Shown: positions 12,440 to 21,899 of the stretch, one piece after another
How the letters are laid out: every line of letters starts with the position of its first letter
Position numbering within the stretch: the stretch's first letter is position 1
Assembly (NCBI GenBank): GCA_014529385.2
Contig: CM043964.1
Location: 131,034,920 to 131,098,919, forward strand
Length of the DNA: 64,000 nt
Direction of reading: 5' to 3'
Source of the DNA: Adiantum capillus-veneris
Taxonomy: Eukaryota; Streptophyta; Polypodiopsida; Polypodiales; Pteridaceae
Program-made: the position numbers and the translations under genes
Notes under the pieces: generated by a model
The model's database searches: none
Seen by the model: the letters and a program-made list of their open reading frames with translations, nothing else
What the model was told of the DNA's origin: nothing

Positions 12440-12970
12440 TGCTATTCACCTTCCTTATGTTGTAATTGTCTTTCTCAGAGGACAAAGGCCATAACTGGAA
12501 AAATTAAACACTATGGCAAGAAAACCAAGAAACTATAGCAAGAAAATTTGAAATTTTTTGACATAATTTCCCCTGTAACAAGAGCAAAATATCAACTCAA
12601 AATGGGGCTCATAATTCCAAAATTACATAAACTAGAATTGTGGGAAAAATTTGGCAACATCTTGTTTGTATGGGGAGAAAACAATCAACCTAAAATGCAT
12701 ATAAAATCAACCATAAACTCACAATTGTGCATAAACCAAGTCAAAATTGACCCAAAACAGATTGTTAGCATGACATCAACTATACATAACCTATGGTGAT
12801 GCCTTGTACATGGGATCTCCAACTACTTGTATCACCAAAGGTATCAAAAAATTTGAGAATATCCCAACTCAAAGAAAACCTCATCTCACAACCCTCCAAA
12901 AGGCTCATCAGACACAACAATAGTCCATCTAAGAAAGGTCTTTTGTAACGGATCTAGAAAATGATTAAAT
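12440..12970. other. AT-rich spacer without a gene
   Basis: A-rich on the plus strand. No PBS, LTR terminus or coding signature was found, although this is where the 5' end of copia D would be expected. Confidence 0.4.
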
Positions 12971-13204
12971 GCCAAAAACCAAGACAAAACCAACTCCACA
13001 ATGGTGTACAAAAACAGTGTCTGCAACTCAATGCACATAAGTGTGTAAAACTAATTCAAGATGCAGTATATGGGCTCAAACATGTGCCAAAAAACCAAGA
13101 CAAAACCAACTCCACAATGGTGTACAAAAACAGTGTCTGCAACTCAACATACATAAGTGTGTAAAACTAATGCAAGATGCAATATATGGGTTCAAACATG
13201 TGCC
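12971..13204. repeat. Two-copy tandem duplication, about 116 bp unit
   Basis: Both copies start GCCAAAAA-CCAAGACAAAACC (12971 and 13087) and end CTCAAACATGTGCC / TTCAAACATGTGCC. They differ at only a few positions. No function is apparent. Confidence 0.9.
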
Positions 13205-13804
13205 ATATGAGATGCAAGAAGTAAAGTCACAATCCCTACGGGGATATTGCTCTCAAAAGAGCACACATCATAAATCCTTGCCTCTAAATGCATAAGTAAA
13301 GGTTTGGGTATGGCCCTAGCATGTCAATGAGATGTTAATCTCATTTTCCCATCTTTTTCATTGTTGGAAAGCAAAACCTTGCTCCCTCTTATTTTGATCC
13401 CCCCCCCCCCCCCCCTTGGAAGTTGAGCATGCAACGAGCTGGCAAAGTGCACCATGTCGAAGGCCCATGTCCCATATGTTTGCATTGACGTGTGTGCCGT
13501 CGAGTTGGCAAAAGATATTGGTTGTTGCGCATGCCCATTCCAACACAATATCAATTGGCATAGACATCTCAATCATCCCCGCCTTACTACGGACGTCCAT
13601 AAATGAAAAGGCTTGAGTGGAAACCATAAGCATCAAGCTCTTGCGTTTCACGAGGTTTGGAAGTCGAGCCAATTGAGTACATTGATTTACTACTGAGCGA
13701 TGGAAATTTTGAAATTGTTATAGCGTCACATGGGTGTTATAGCCAAAGCACCCAAACAAAGCTTTTTGGGACCTCTTCTACACTCGCTTGTGACATGGAC
13801 CTAA
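13205..13804. other. Spacer with a C run
   Basis: A homopolymer of about 17 C at 13399-13415. Open frames on both strands around 13324-13672 overlap each other and show no recognisable domain, so I treat them as non-coding. Confidence 0.4.
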
Positions 13805-14224
13805 GAGGGCTTCCCCATAGGCCCTATAAAGGCGCCTTTGGAGGGCCCTCAAACCAAGTAGTATGTGCCCCATAAATGTTTTCCTTCCGCAATTTGAAGA
13901 AACAATGGAAACTGGGGATTATCGCCACCTTTTTTATGTGAAATGCCTTGACCCTCTACACTTAAGAAGCGCCTTTTGAACGGGCTATAACCCGTCATGC
14001 TTCCACAATGCATCGTTGCAGGATGACAAACATGCACATCACCAATCAGTTTCTTATGCACACTTGTGCACACATATAGACAGTCCAACCTTGTTTCAAA
14101 AGCCGACATACCGATTGCCTTTTGAGATTTGGGAAATAGAAGGGGCGTGGAGAAGGGTGCCCTCATGAGGATGGGCATGCAACAGAGAGAGAAAGAGAGA
14201 GAGGTGCCATGAGAGAGAGGTGCC

Positions 14225-14226
<2 letters not shown>

Positions 14227-14272
<46 letters not shown>
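14227..14272. repeat. (GA)n microsatellite
   Basis: A GA run, preceded by two imperfect GAGAGAGGTGCCAT units at about 14198-14240. Confidence 0.95.
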
Positions 14273-14275
<3 letters not shown>

Positions 14276-14285
14276 TGCCATTTGA

Positions 14286-14541
14286 AGCTAACGACAGCGA
14301 ATATAACTCGCAGGGCTGCCGTGTGAAAGTCTGTAATGATGCTTCTTGTGTCTTATGCAAATTGCACGAGGTTGATAGTATGTAGTGCCAGCATTGCAGA
14401 TTGACTGCCAAAAAGCTAACGACAGCGAATATAACTCGCAGGGCTGCCGTGTGAAAGTCTGTAATGATGCTTCTTGTGTCTTATGCAAATTGCACGAGGT
14501 TGATAGTATGTAGTGCCAGCATTGCAGATTGACTGCCAAAA
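14286..14541. repeat. Perfect 128-bp tandem duplication
   Basis: Copy 1 is 14286-14413 and copy 2 is 14414-14541; both start AGCTAACGACAGCG and end GACTGCCAAAA. I see no difference between them, so the duplication is recent. It lies about 290 bp upstream of the gene promoter at 14829. Confidence 0.95.
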
Positions 14542-14828
14542 ATGGTCCTTGTCAAAGTATGGGGCACCCACATGAGGCTATTAGGCCCTTCAATTCAGTG
14601 AAGGACTCCCAAATGCGACGCCTCTTCAAAGGGCCTATGGGGGAGCCCTCTAACCGAACATTATTGGGGACTCTCCAATTAGCCCAGTCTTCGGATCACC
14701 AAATATTTGATGGGATTCTTGGAATCTTGTCACGTTAAAATTAGCAAAAGAGCTAGCCAAATGGACGGACATAAACGAGAGAGGACGGAACACGTTGGAA
14801 ACAGATAGCTAGGACCGACCTCTTCTTT

Positions 14829-14838
14829 TATTATAATA
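14829..14838 (+). promoter_or_regulatory. TATA-like box of the plastid-protein gene
   Basis: TATTATAATA lies about 340 bp before the start codon and about 60 bp before the first splice donor, which suits a transcription start near 14860-14870. An ACACGTTGG (ACGT core, G-box-like) sits at about 14790, a class of element common in light-regulated plant promoters. The regulatory reading is an inference. Confidence 0.45.
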
Positions 14839-14895
14839 TCCATCTCTTCCTCGAGCTTGGTGTTGTTCACTCTGTGCACAGATCTGCTTAGCCAG

Positions 14896-14992
14896 GTATC
14901 TCTCTCTCTCTCTCTCTGTTTATTTCTGGGTTTTAGCTTCCTGTATGTGCGTGCTCTCTCTGTTTATTACTGGGCTTTAGCTTCTTGAATGT

Positions 14993-15032
<40 letters not shown>

Positions 15033-15125
15033 ATTAGGGGTCTTCCTGCATGCCCATTTTCTTTTCGATCGCTGTTATCTTCTCAACATTTTTGCACGAT
15101 CTGATCCTGTTGATTCGTCTTTCAG
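14896..15125 (+). other. 5'-UTR intron with (CT)n tracts
   Basis: The donor CCAG|GTATCT at 14896 and the acceptor TCGTCTTTCAG| at 15125 bracket a CT-rich intron that includes CT microsatellites at 14898-14918 and 14996-15030. If spliced, it removes the out-of-context ATG at 15050 and leaves 15173 as the first ATG of the mRNA. Leader introns of this type are frequent in plant genes. Confidence 0.55.
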
Positions 15126-15172
15126 CTCAACTTGTGTCCTCTCCAACTCCTACTTTCATCTTTCCTTCCGGC

Positions 15173-16172
15173 ATGGCTGCCTCCGCCACATGCAGCGTCC
15201 CCATCAGAATGATTGGCATGCCTTGTGCTAAATATCAAAGAAATCTCCAGTCCCAGAATGTAGTCTCGTCCTCTCGATTCACCCACAGCCACATCATTAA
15301 GGCTGCACAGACGCAGTCCGCTCCTCGCACACGCGAAACGGAGAACGTATCGCTCAAGGTATATGTCCCATGTGTTTTACTGGTTTTTTCAAGATGATTG
15401 AAGAATTGGGCATATGCAGAAGCCCATCTCTTTCTTGATGAGCAATGGTATTCACTTTTGGTGGCTCTATTTTCTTGCGAATTTATTGTAGGGTGATGCA
15501 GAGGATGCTGCCTTGAAGGTATTTGCTGATGATACAAAAGGAATTGTATGCTATCGAACAGAGTCTGGTGAAATCGTTTGTGAGGGCATGGATGAGGGCC
15601 CTCAGTTCTATCCTCCTTCTGGGGCGAAGTAAGTGAACTGTTTTGTCTGGAAGCTAGTAATAGTCTGCCCCCTTTTCGTAAGGTCATAGCAAAGTTTGGA
15701 GATTATAGTGTGTGATTCCGCTGATTTTGTTGGTTTTGAGGGTGCTATATTGTCAATTCTGCATAGGCAAGCGAGGTTTTAGCTAGAAACAGGTTATGCA
15801 GTCTTGTAGGGTGATTTTTGTTGTGGAGTTCCGGAAGTGGGTTGACCCACTGCTCAAAAAAAAGCCTGGATTTAATGCAATCCCACCTACAAATTTTGAC
15901 TATTACCTATAAATTTAATATCTGAAGGCGAGAAACCTGCAGAATTTATAGAAATTTAGTAAAATCTTCAAATTTAGTCAAGTTGCCTCTACCAATTATC
16001 ACATGCAGGTTTGCCAAGTTTTTTGCAAAAAGTTATTTTCGAGCACTGGTTTGCTGCTGTTTTGAATCTGCCGCTAACTTTGTATGTTTTTTTCTCTTTC
16101 AGCTTCTACATGCCCGATACTCGAGCTGCTGCTATCCTTCCTCTGCTAGGAGAGGTTATGTATGAAATCTAA
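15173..16172 (+). CDS. Small plastid-targeted protein of unknown function (3 coding exons)
   Basis: The coding exons are 15173-15358, 15492-15628 and 16103-16172. Their junctions are AAG|GTATAT...TTGTAG|GG and CGAA|GTAAGT...TTTCAG|CT. All phases agree and give 130 codons ending in TAA. Residues 1-50 (MAASATCSVPIRMIGMP...) are rich in Ser, Arg and hydroxyl residues with few acidic ones, as in a chloroplast transit peptide. The mature part has KVFADDTKGIVCYRTESGEI, then VCEGMDEGPQF, a two-Cys compact motif, and ends in a hydrophobic helix-like ILPLLGEVMYEI. I do not recognise the family, and Cys spacing alone does not assign a function. Intact splice sites, the consistent frame, a TATA box and a leader intron make this the one clearly functional gene here. 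The targeting call is an inference from composition. Confidence 0.75.
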
Positions 16173-18060
16173 GATTACAAAGGCGTCGTGGGCTTTTCTT
16201 GTTCTTCAAGATAAGCATAAGCTTTTGCGAACTTGATGATGTGGGGAGTAGTTGTAATCCAGAGTAAGCAAAGGTTAATTCACTTATAGAGAGATTATTA
16301 TCTTAAGTGTGGTTGGAACTTGACCTGTATATTAATCTGTACCCTAGTTATGTTCGGTTCATCTGAGGATGAACCCTCATGACGTTGTCCTATATATACA
16401 TATGATGACTTTCTGCATCGTGTTGTGAGTTTTAAAGAAAGGCTTTTGACAATTTCCAGTTGTGTGGTTTCTATCTGTTCTATGTGAGGTTTCAAGTTTC
16501 ACGGAAGCTATGAATCCTGCAGCAGCACATATTGTACCTAAAAGTATGTCTGTCTTTGACTTTGGGAGGTGGTGTTTATTGCGTGGATTGAAACCTCTTA
16601 AATCCATGTTGAAACTTACCATTCAGAATTTTTATGGCTGCTATTTATAAAAGTAAGATTCTCGTAATCGAGGGTATGGTGTGCTTCATATCTGAAGAAA
16701 GGTCTTCAAAAAGTAGCAAAAAGGAAGTGTAGAACTTGTTGATTGTATAATTTGGGCGGTGTTCAGTAGCTAGGAAATACAGACAAAGGTTAACTTGCCA
16801 CAGGATTTTGAGACATATTGGCTATGTAACCTTGGAATGCGCATGGGGAATGCGAAAATGCGGAAAAGGTGAAAAGCTTGAAATGATTGGTTAGTGGGGG
16901 AAATTGTACACTTTGTTAGGATCATTTCTCTACGTCAACACTTGGAAGGTGTTGAATAATTCTTAAAAAAACGTAGGTTTTTGCACCTTGGGTTTTCTTA
17001 AGTTCTTTGGGACTTAAGTTTATTTCGAGCACTCATGTTGATGTAAGATAATAATGTGCTAGAGATTCCTGGGATACTGTTCCGAAATATGTTATGTGAT
17101 CAGCGAGTGGAAATGTCTTAATTCAATTTTTTGTGTGTCTACACTGTGATTATAGTCAGTTCAAACTCGGCAATTCACGGTTGCCGAATGATGGATTTCA
17201 TATAGATTGCGTGTAATATATTCATTAGTATCTTGGGTTTTAAGTGGATGTTCCTTATGCTGCTCACGTATGTAATTTCACAGAGGCTGCTTCAATTTAC
17301 TAGCCAAGCATGAACTGTGTTCAAGTGTTGTATTCCTGATTTCATCAATTGGGGTAGTGTGTTAGTAATCCGTCAAGATGGTGCGTCTCGTCTCTCCAAT
17401 CTATCTACCTTCTACATTGCAAATTCACCATGTGGGTTTCATCCCTCCCATCTGTTTAATTTATTTCAAAATTTGCCATGTATTTTTTGAGCTTTGCCAC
17501 CACCATAGCTGGAATATCTGCAGGGTGGTCTTAGTGTAGAGTCTTCATTTACAGCTGATTTGCAGTGTCCAATTCCTTGTATGCTCTCTTTGTGGGAAAC
17601 AATAATAGAAGTTTGATGCACGGCAAGTCGGCCTTTGCAATCATGTGCATGGTGTGTCAACCGTTGCATGCCATCGCAGCAACAGTTGACACTTGGGGGG
17701 ATTGCCAACTCTAGTGATTGGAATTATCCCTACCACTGGCGACAGGTGCATGCCACCTCAACAGCCGGCATGAAATCATACGGTAAAATAGTCTTATTAC
17801 TATGTGAATTTCTTCTTGCCCCCACTGCATTGGCCCTTGGTCCCTGGTTGACTATCCCCTTTGATATGGGTTCCCACCATGGCTCGCAGCTTCCACCTAT
17901 TGCCATGTCGTCGGGCACATAATGAGAAATGGTCCCTTAATGGTCTTACGAGTGACCACTTCCTACTTGAATTCACCTGTTTGAGTATTGGAGGTCTTCA
18001 TTGCCTAGATCTTGTGAGGGCTCCTTTGAGGTGGTGTTTGACTTTCTAGATTCTTGGCAT
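16173..18060. other. 3' flank and spacer without a gene
   Basis: Contains the 3' UTR of the upstream gene (T-rich to about 16400) and then unique sequence. Short open frames on both strands (for example 17466-17922) carry no recognisable domain. I found no RNA gene or terminal repeats. Confidence 0.4.
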
Positions 18061-18070
18061 ATGGGGGTGA

Positions 18071-18226
18071 CCCATTTTGGCACTGTAGCATCACAGAGCC
18101 TTGTACTCTCTAGTGATAGTAGAGTTTTGCGATTATATGGGGGGTTGATCCATTTTGGCATTGTAGCATCACATAGCCTTGCCCTCTCCTGTGATAGTAG
18201 AGTTTTGCGAAACTATCCGTCTCCCT
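18071..18226. repeat. Two-copy tandem duplication, 78-bp unit
   Basis: CATTTTGGCA-TGTAGCATCACA recurs at 18073 and 18151, and each unit ends in GTGATAGTAGAGTTTTGCG. The copies are moderately diverged. Confidence 0.9.
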
Positions 18227-18274
18227 ATGGCATTTTTCTCTCCTCCCCCCCCCCCTTCTTTTGATCCATTGTCC

Positions 18275-18352
18275 CATGCCTTCCATTGCACTTTGACATG
18301 GTATCAGAGACCGCATGCCTTCCATTGCACTTTGACATGGTATCAGAGACTG
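18275..18352 (+). repeat. 39-bp tandem duplication containing a PBS-like motif
   Basis: Two adjacent units start CATGCCTTCCATTGCACTTT and contain TTTGACATGGTATCAGAGAC. TGGTATCAGAG(A)C is the initiator-Met PBS of plant LTR elements, and the preceding TTTGACA could be an LTR end. No gag or pol follows, so this may be the leftover LTR/PBS junction of a non-autonomous or deleted element, with the junction itself duplicated. Confidence 0.45.
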
Positions 18353-18781
18353 CATTGGTTGTCACCTAGTGGATCTCTCTCTCTAGTTTTTTACCAGAGT
18401 GTTGGGCTTGTATCGATTATAATGCCTAGAGGTGCAAAATTACCAATTTTACAAAAGACTAAAAAATCTTTACACTAGAGTGCAAAGTAGTAAGAGTTGG
18501 GGCTAGAATTGTATACATGTAAAGGGGTTAGAATGGAACGGACGGAGTCAGAAGTTCCATAGGAAAATTGCATGAATATGCTTGGATAGATTTCCTTAAA
18601 AATGCGGCACAATCTACTTTGTTAAGCCGATGATTATAAGCCTTGATGAGAGGCGGTAGATATCCAACTTGTAACCTTCAGCACCTCAAGGCTCGACGTG
18701 AGCTTGAGGTTGTTTTGTAATTTTATGCTATGCTTAATACAATTCACTCACAAATTGTGAGTTTTGCAAAAAAAAAAAAAA
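18353..18781 (+). other. Spacer ending in poly(A), possible retroposed 3' end
   Basis: No ORF. The sequence near 18690-18781 (TTGAGGTTGTTTTGTAATTT, then TTAATACAATTCACTC and about 15 A) resembles the 3' UTR and tail of a plant LINE or another polyadenylated retroposed RNA. No LINE protein remnant was found upstream and no target duplication was identified, so this is a weak call. Confidence 0.3.
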
Positions 18782-19017
18782 AGAGAAAGATAATACATCA
18801 AATGCTAAATTTTTCACTGAAGATGACTACCATTGTATGTAGCATGCTTGAATATCACAGCCCTTTGTAAATATTCAGTAATGATGGTATTCAAATAAGT
18901 TGATTTCTACAATACGAGCTTGAGCTTTTTGATGTGTCATGTTAAGTATCTTTAAGCTTTTTGACATTGAAATACAAAGCCAATTCTCAAGCTATTCTTA
19001 GCAAGAGGGACCACCCT

Positions 19018-19062
19018 TGTAGCTTGCCATTATTCAAAAGGTATGCAAAACATTCGCATGGT

Positions 19063-19104
<42 letters not shown>

Positions 19105-19317
19105 GCTCTGCGAAGGAAAGGCAATGGGCGAGGAGATGCCATAGCTGGGCGCGATGCCAGGGGCTGCTTCATACTTTTTTCTAAATTTATTCAACGCAGG
19201 CAGTAGGAATACGCAAGCTCTTCGCCCGCTTGGCTTACAGCAGTGTCTGCTGACGCTGACCACCCATGGCCATAGTTGTAGCTTGCCATTATTCAAAAGG
19301 TTTGCAAACATTCGCTT
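19018..19317. repeat. Direct repeats of about 42 bp around a (CT)n tract
   Basis: TTGTAGCTTGCCATTATTCA occurs at 19018 and again at 19276; each copy continues for about 42 bp to CATTCGC-TG. Between them are a (CT)n tract (19066-19100) and GC-richer sequence. This could be an old insertion bounded by a long duplication, or a simple segmental duplication. Confidence 0.75.
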
Positions 19318-19623
19318 GAAACAATATTTTCAACCCAAAGAGGAGTTGCGTGTCATTTAGGTAAATGGAGTGTATATAGCTTTCATTAGGAAGTAACACT
19401 TGTGAATAAGTGGATGCATACATGGACAAGGTTTAAAATCACGCTTAGGTAGGCCTAATAACCACAACTATAATTTCAAAAAGATGTAGTTATTGGGGCA
19501 AAGAAGGATAATGACATTTCCATCATTATACTTATGGTTGCATTAGATGAGCCTTACCTAATGTCGAGAAAATATCTTCAAGCACGGAAAAAACTGAGCA
19601 ATTCACTCCTAAATATAGATCTG

Positions 19624-19626
<3 letters not shown>

Positions 19627-19666
<40 letters not shown>
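19627..19666. repeat. (GA)n microsatellite
   Basis: A 40-bp GA run. The Arg-Glu frame through it is an artefact. Confidence 0.95.
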
Positions 19667-19669
<3 letters not shown>

Positions 19670-20793
19670 CGAGCAATTGGTTGATCATACAACAATGCTC
19701 ATTGGATGATGGAGTGTCAATTTGTTATGCTTCAAGAGAGAGAAGAAGAAGATTGTGCCATCAAATGGGAGATCCAAGAATCTAGAACCTTCTACCCATG
19801 TAGCCTAACTGCCTATGCTTTCTCTAGAACATCCAAGATGCTACACCTTCTACCCATGTATTAGACTCTTTTGAAGAAGACAAGTTCATTGTTTGAACAT
19901 TTGATTAGATAGTGTTAGCCACTAGTTTGATAGTAGTTGATTTCAAAGATCAAAGTGCACATATCTATGGTGTAAATAATTAAGGTAATTGCAATTATTT
20001 CACATATGTTTGAAGGGTGTTGGGACTTGTTGGAAGCTTGTAAAATCACAAGGTCTTCTTCTTAGGCTAAGAAAGGGGAAGAAAGCGTAGGCAATTAGTC
20101 TAACAAAAAAAGGAATTTTGAACAAAATTAAGCAAATAAATGTCTATTATTTCTCATCCATAATTTCATGAATGCATTGTTCCTCCTCCTCCATGCAGAA
20201 AGAAGCTCCTCTTTTCCTTGACCTACAATGTTCCCTCCTCCTCTTCTTCAAGGTATCAGCAGCAAGCTAGAAAAAGGATAGACTCTTACTTAATTCCTTG
20301 CATATAGCTAGCAAAAGAATATGGCAATGACTACAAATGGCAAAGAGGATAATCAAGGCTAAAGATGATAGAATCTTTGAGAATGGCTCAAAGAAAATAT
20401 CAATTGTACCTCTAAACACACATTGCATAAGCTAAAATTATTGTCGAAAATAACATAACAATAAGTTTAAAAGCAACTAATCGCATATTGATCAGATCTT
20501 ATTTAGAATTAGAAGCAAGGCAAGCATAGCTATCTTAAAATTTGTTATTACCCAAATAACTTCAACTTATCCTTGTGACATATGCACCTTCCTCCTCCCA
20601 ACATAACCTCTAACAATTTGCATCAGCGTAGAATGCTACAGGTAGAGCTACCAGGAGAGGAACACGAGATTGCAAGGTTATGAGTGAGGGGGGAAAACAT
20701 AAAATTACATATGCTTCTCGTTAAGTTATGTCCTGCATCTTTTGTATTTGTGTTAACTCTTGTTTTGTGTGTCACAGAAAGCACATGTATTTG
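19667..20793. other. Spacer without a gene
   Basis: AT-rich unique sequence. I see no coding, RNA or repeat-terminus signal. Confidence 0.4.
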
Positions 20794-21430
20794 TAATAGT
20801 GGACGGTTTGAGTACACAACCATGAATCCAATTAAACAACACTGCAAGGTTCATTATCTGCATTCAACATGCCTATGCATTTGCTTGTCAACACATAAAT
20901 CCAAAGGGACAGGGCACAACTTCTGGTTTTGGAGAAACCATGGTGTCAACTCTCCACCATATTTTTGTATGGCACTTCTGCATGATGTGCACTGTATATT
21001 TAGCATTTTCAATATGTACTCATTGCAAAACAAAATGTTTTAACTTGATTTTCTGTTTAACTTGACATAAGCATTGCCCTACACACTTGTCAGTCAATAG
21101 TGCACTGTAATAGTGGACATTTCGAGTACACAACCACGAATCCAACTCAACAACACTACAAGGTTCGTTATTTGCATCCAACATGCCTATGCATTTGCTT
21201 GGGTCAACACATAAATCCTAGGAGACACGGCACGACTTCTGGTTTTGGAGAGACCAAGGTGTTAACTCTCCACCATATTTTTGTATGGCACTTCTGCATG
21301 ATGTGCATTGTATATTTAGCATTTTCACTCTGTACCTCATTGCAAAACAAAATGTTTTAACTTGATTTTTTGTTTAACTTGACATAAGCATCGTCCTATA
21401 TCTACACAATCGAAAAATACCCATACACAT
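20794..21430. repeat. 313-bp tandem duplication (two copies)
   Basis: GTAATAGTGGAC begins copy 1 at 20794 and copy 2 at 21107. The match continues through ACTTCTGGTTTTGGAGA and AAAACAAAATGTTTTAACTT in both. Divergence is roughly 8-10% by eye. Frames of 119 and 86 codons run through the copies but show no domain and are not equally conserved, so I do not call a gene. Confidence 0.9.
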
Positions 21431-21899
21431 TTGTCAAGTCAATAACGCACTTCATTTCTTATTATAGTTCATCGATGCTTTACATATTTACATGTCTTAG
21501 AATTTCAAAATGCTTCCTTTAGGTTAGTTTAGCCACATGTTTTTTTTCACCAGTATACACTCAATCTTGATCATTGTCTTTATATATTAATTAGACACGC
21601 ACTTCTTTTTGGAAGGTTCGCCAATGCAAGTTATGTATTTGCAGACAGTCTATATATGTCCCTATTTGTCCCATACCAGGTTTTAGTGTATGAGGATCTC
21701 AAGGTGTACGAAACTACAATCCAAGCGTCAAAAGGCTAGGGAGCGAATTGCAACCAGATTGAAACTAGCTTACCATCCATATGCTAAGTCATGGTTTGGA
21801 ATTACTGCACTGTATAGAGATTTGACCATATAGTGTGACATTCTTGCTCACAATTTAGAAATATATGAGTCTTGCATGACAATAGACTTCACATATAAT

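Larger units (their letters stand above)
13805..14660. repeat. Weak inverted-repeat pair flanking 0.8 kb
   Basis: AGAGGGCTTCCCCATAGGCC near 13805 is matched in reverse complement by AGAGGGCTCCCCCATAGGCC near 14650. The match decays on both sides. It might be the eroded ends of a non-autonomous DNA transposon; no target duplication was found. Confidence 0.3.

Noticed and set aside
12971-13204. CRISPR-like repeat array
   Set aside because: Only two adjacent copies of a 116-bp unit without spacers, in a plant genome; it is a tandem duplication.
13324-13672. Overlapping ORFs on both strands near the C run
   Set aside because: No domain, and the frames pass through the homopolymer.
15050-15172. 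Upstream ATG at 15050 as the start of the plastid-protein gene
   Set aside because: It lies in a CT-rich stretch bounded by good splice sites (14896 and 15125). The ATG at 15173 gives a normal transit-peptide start.
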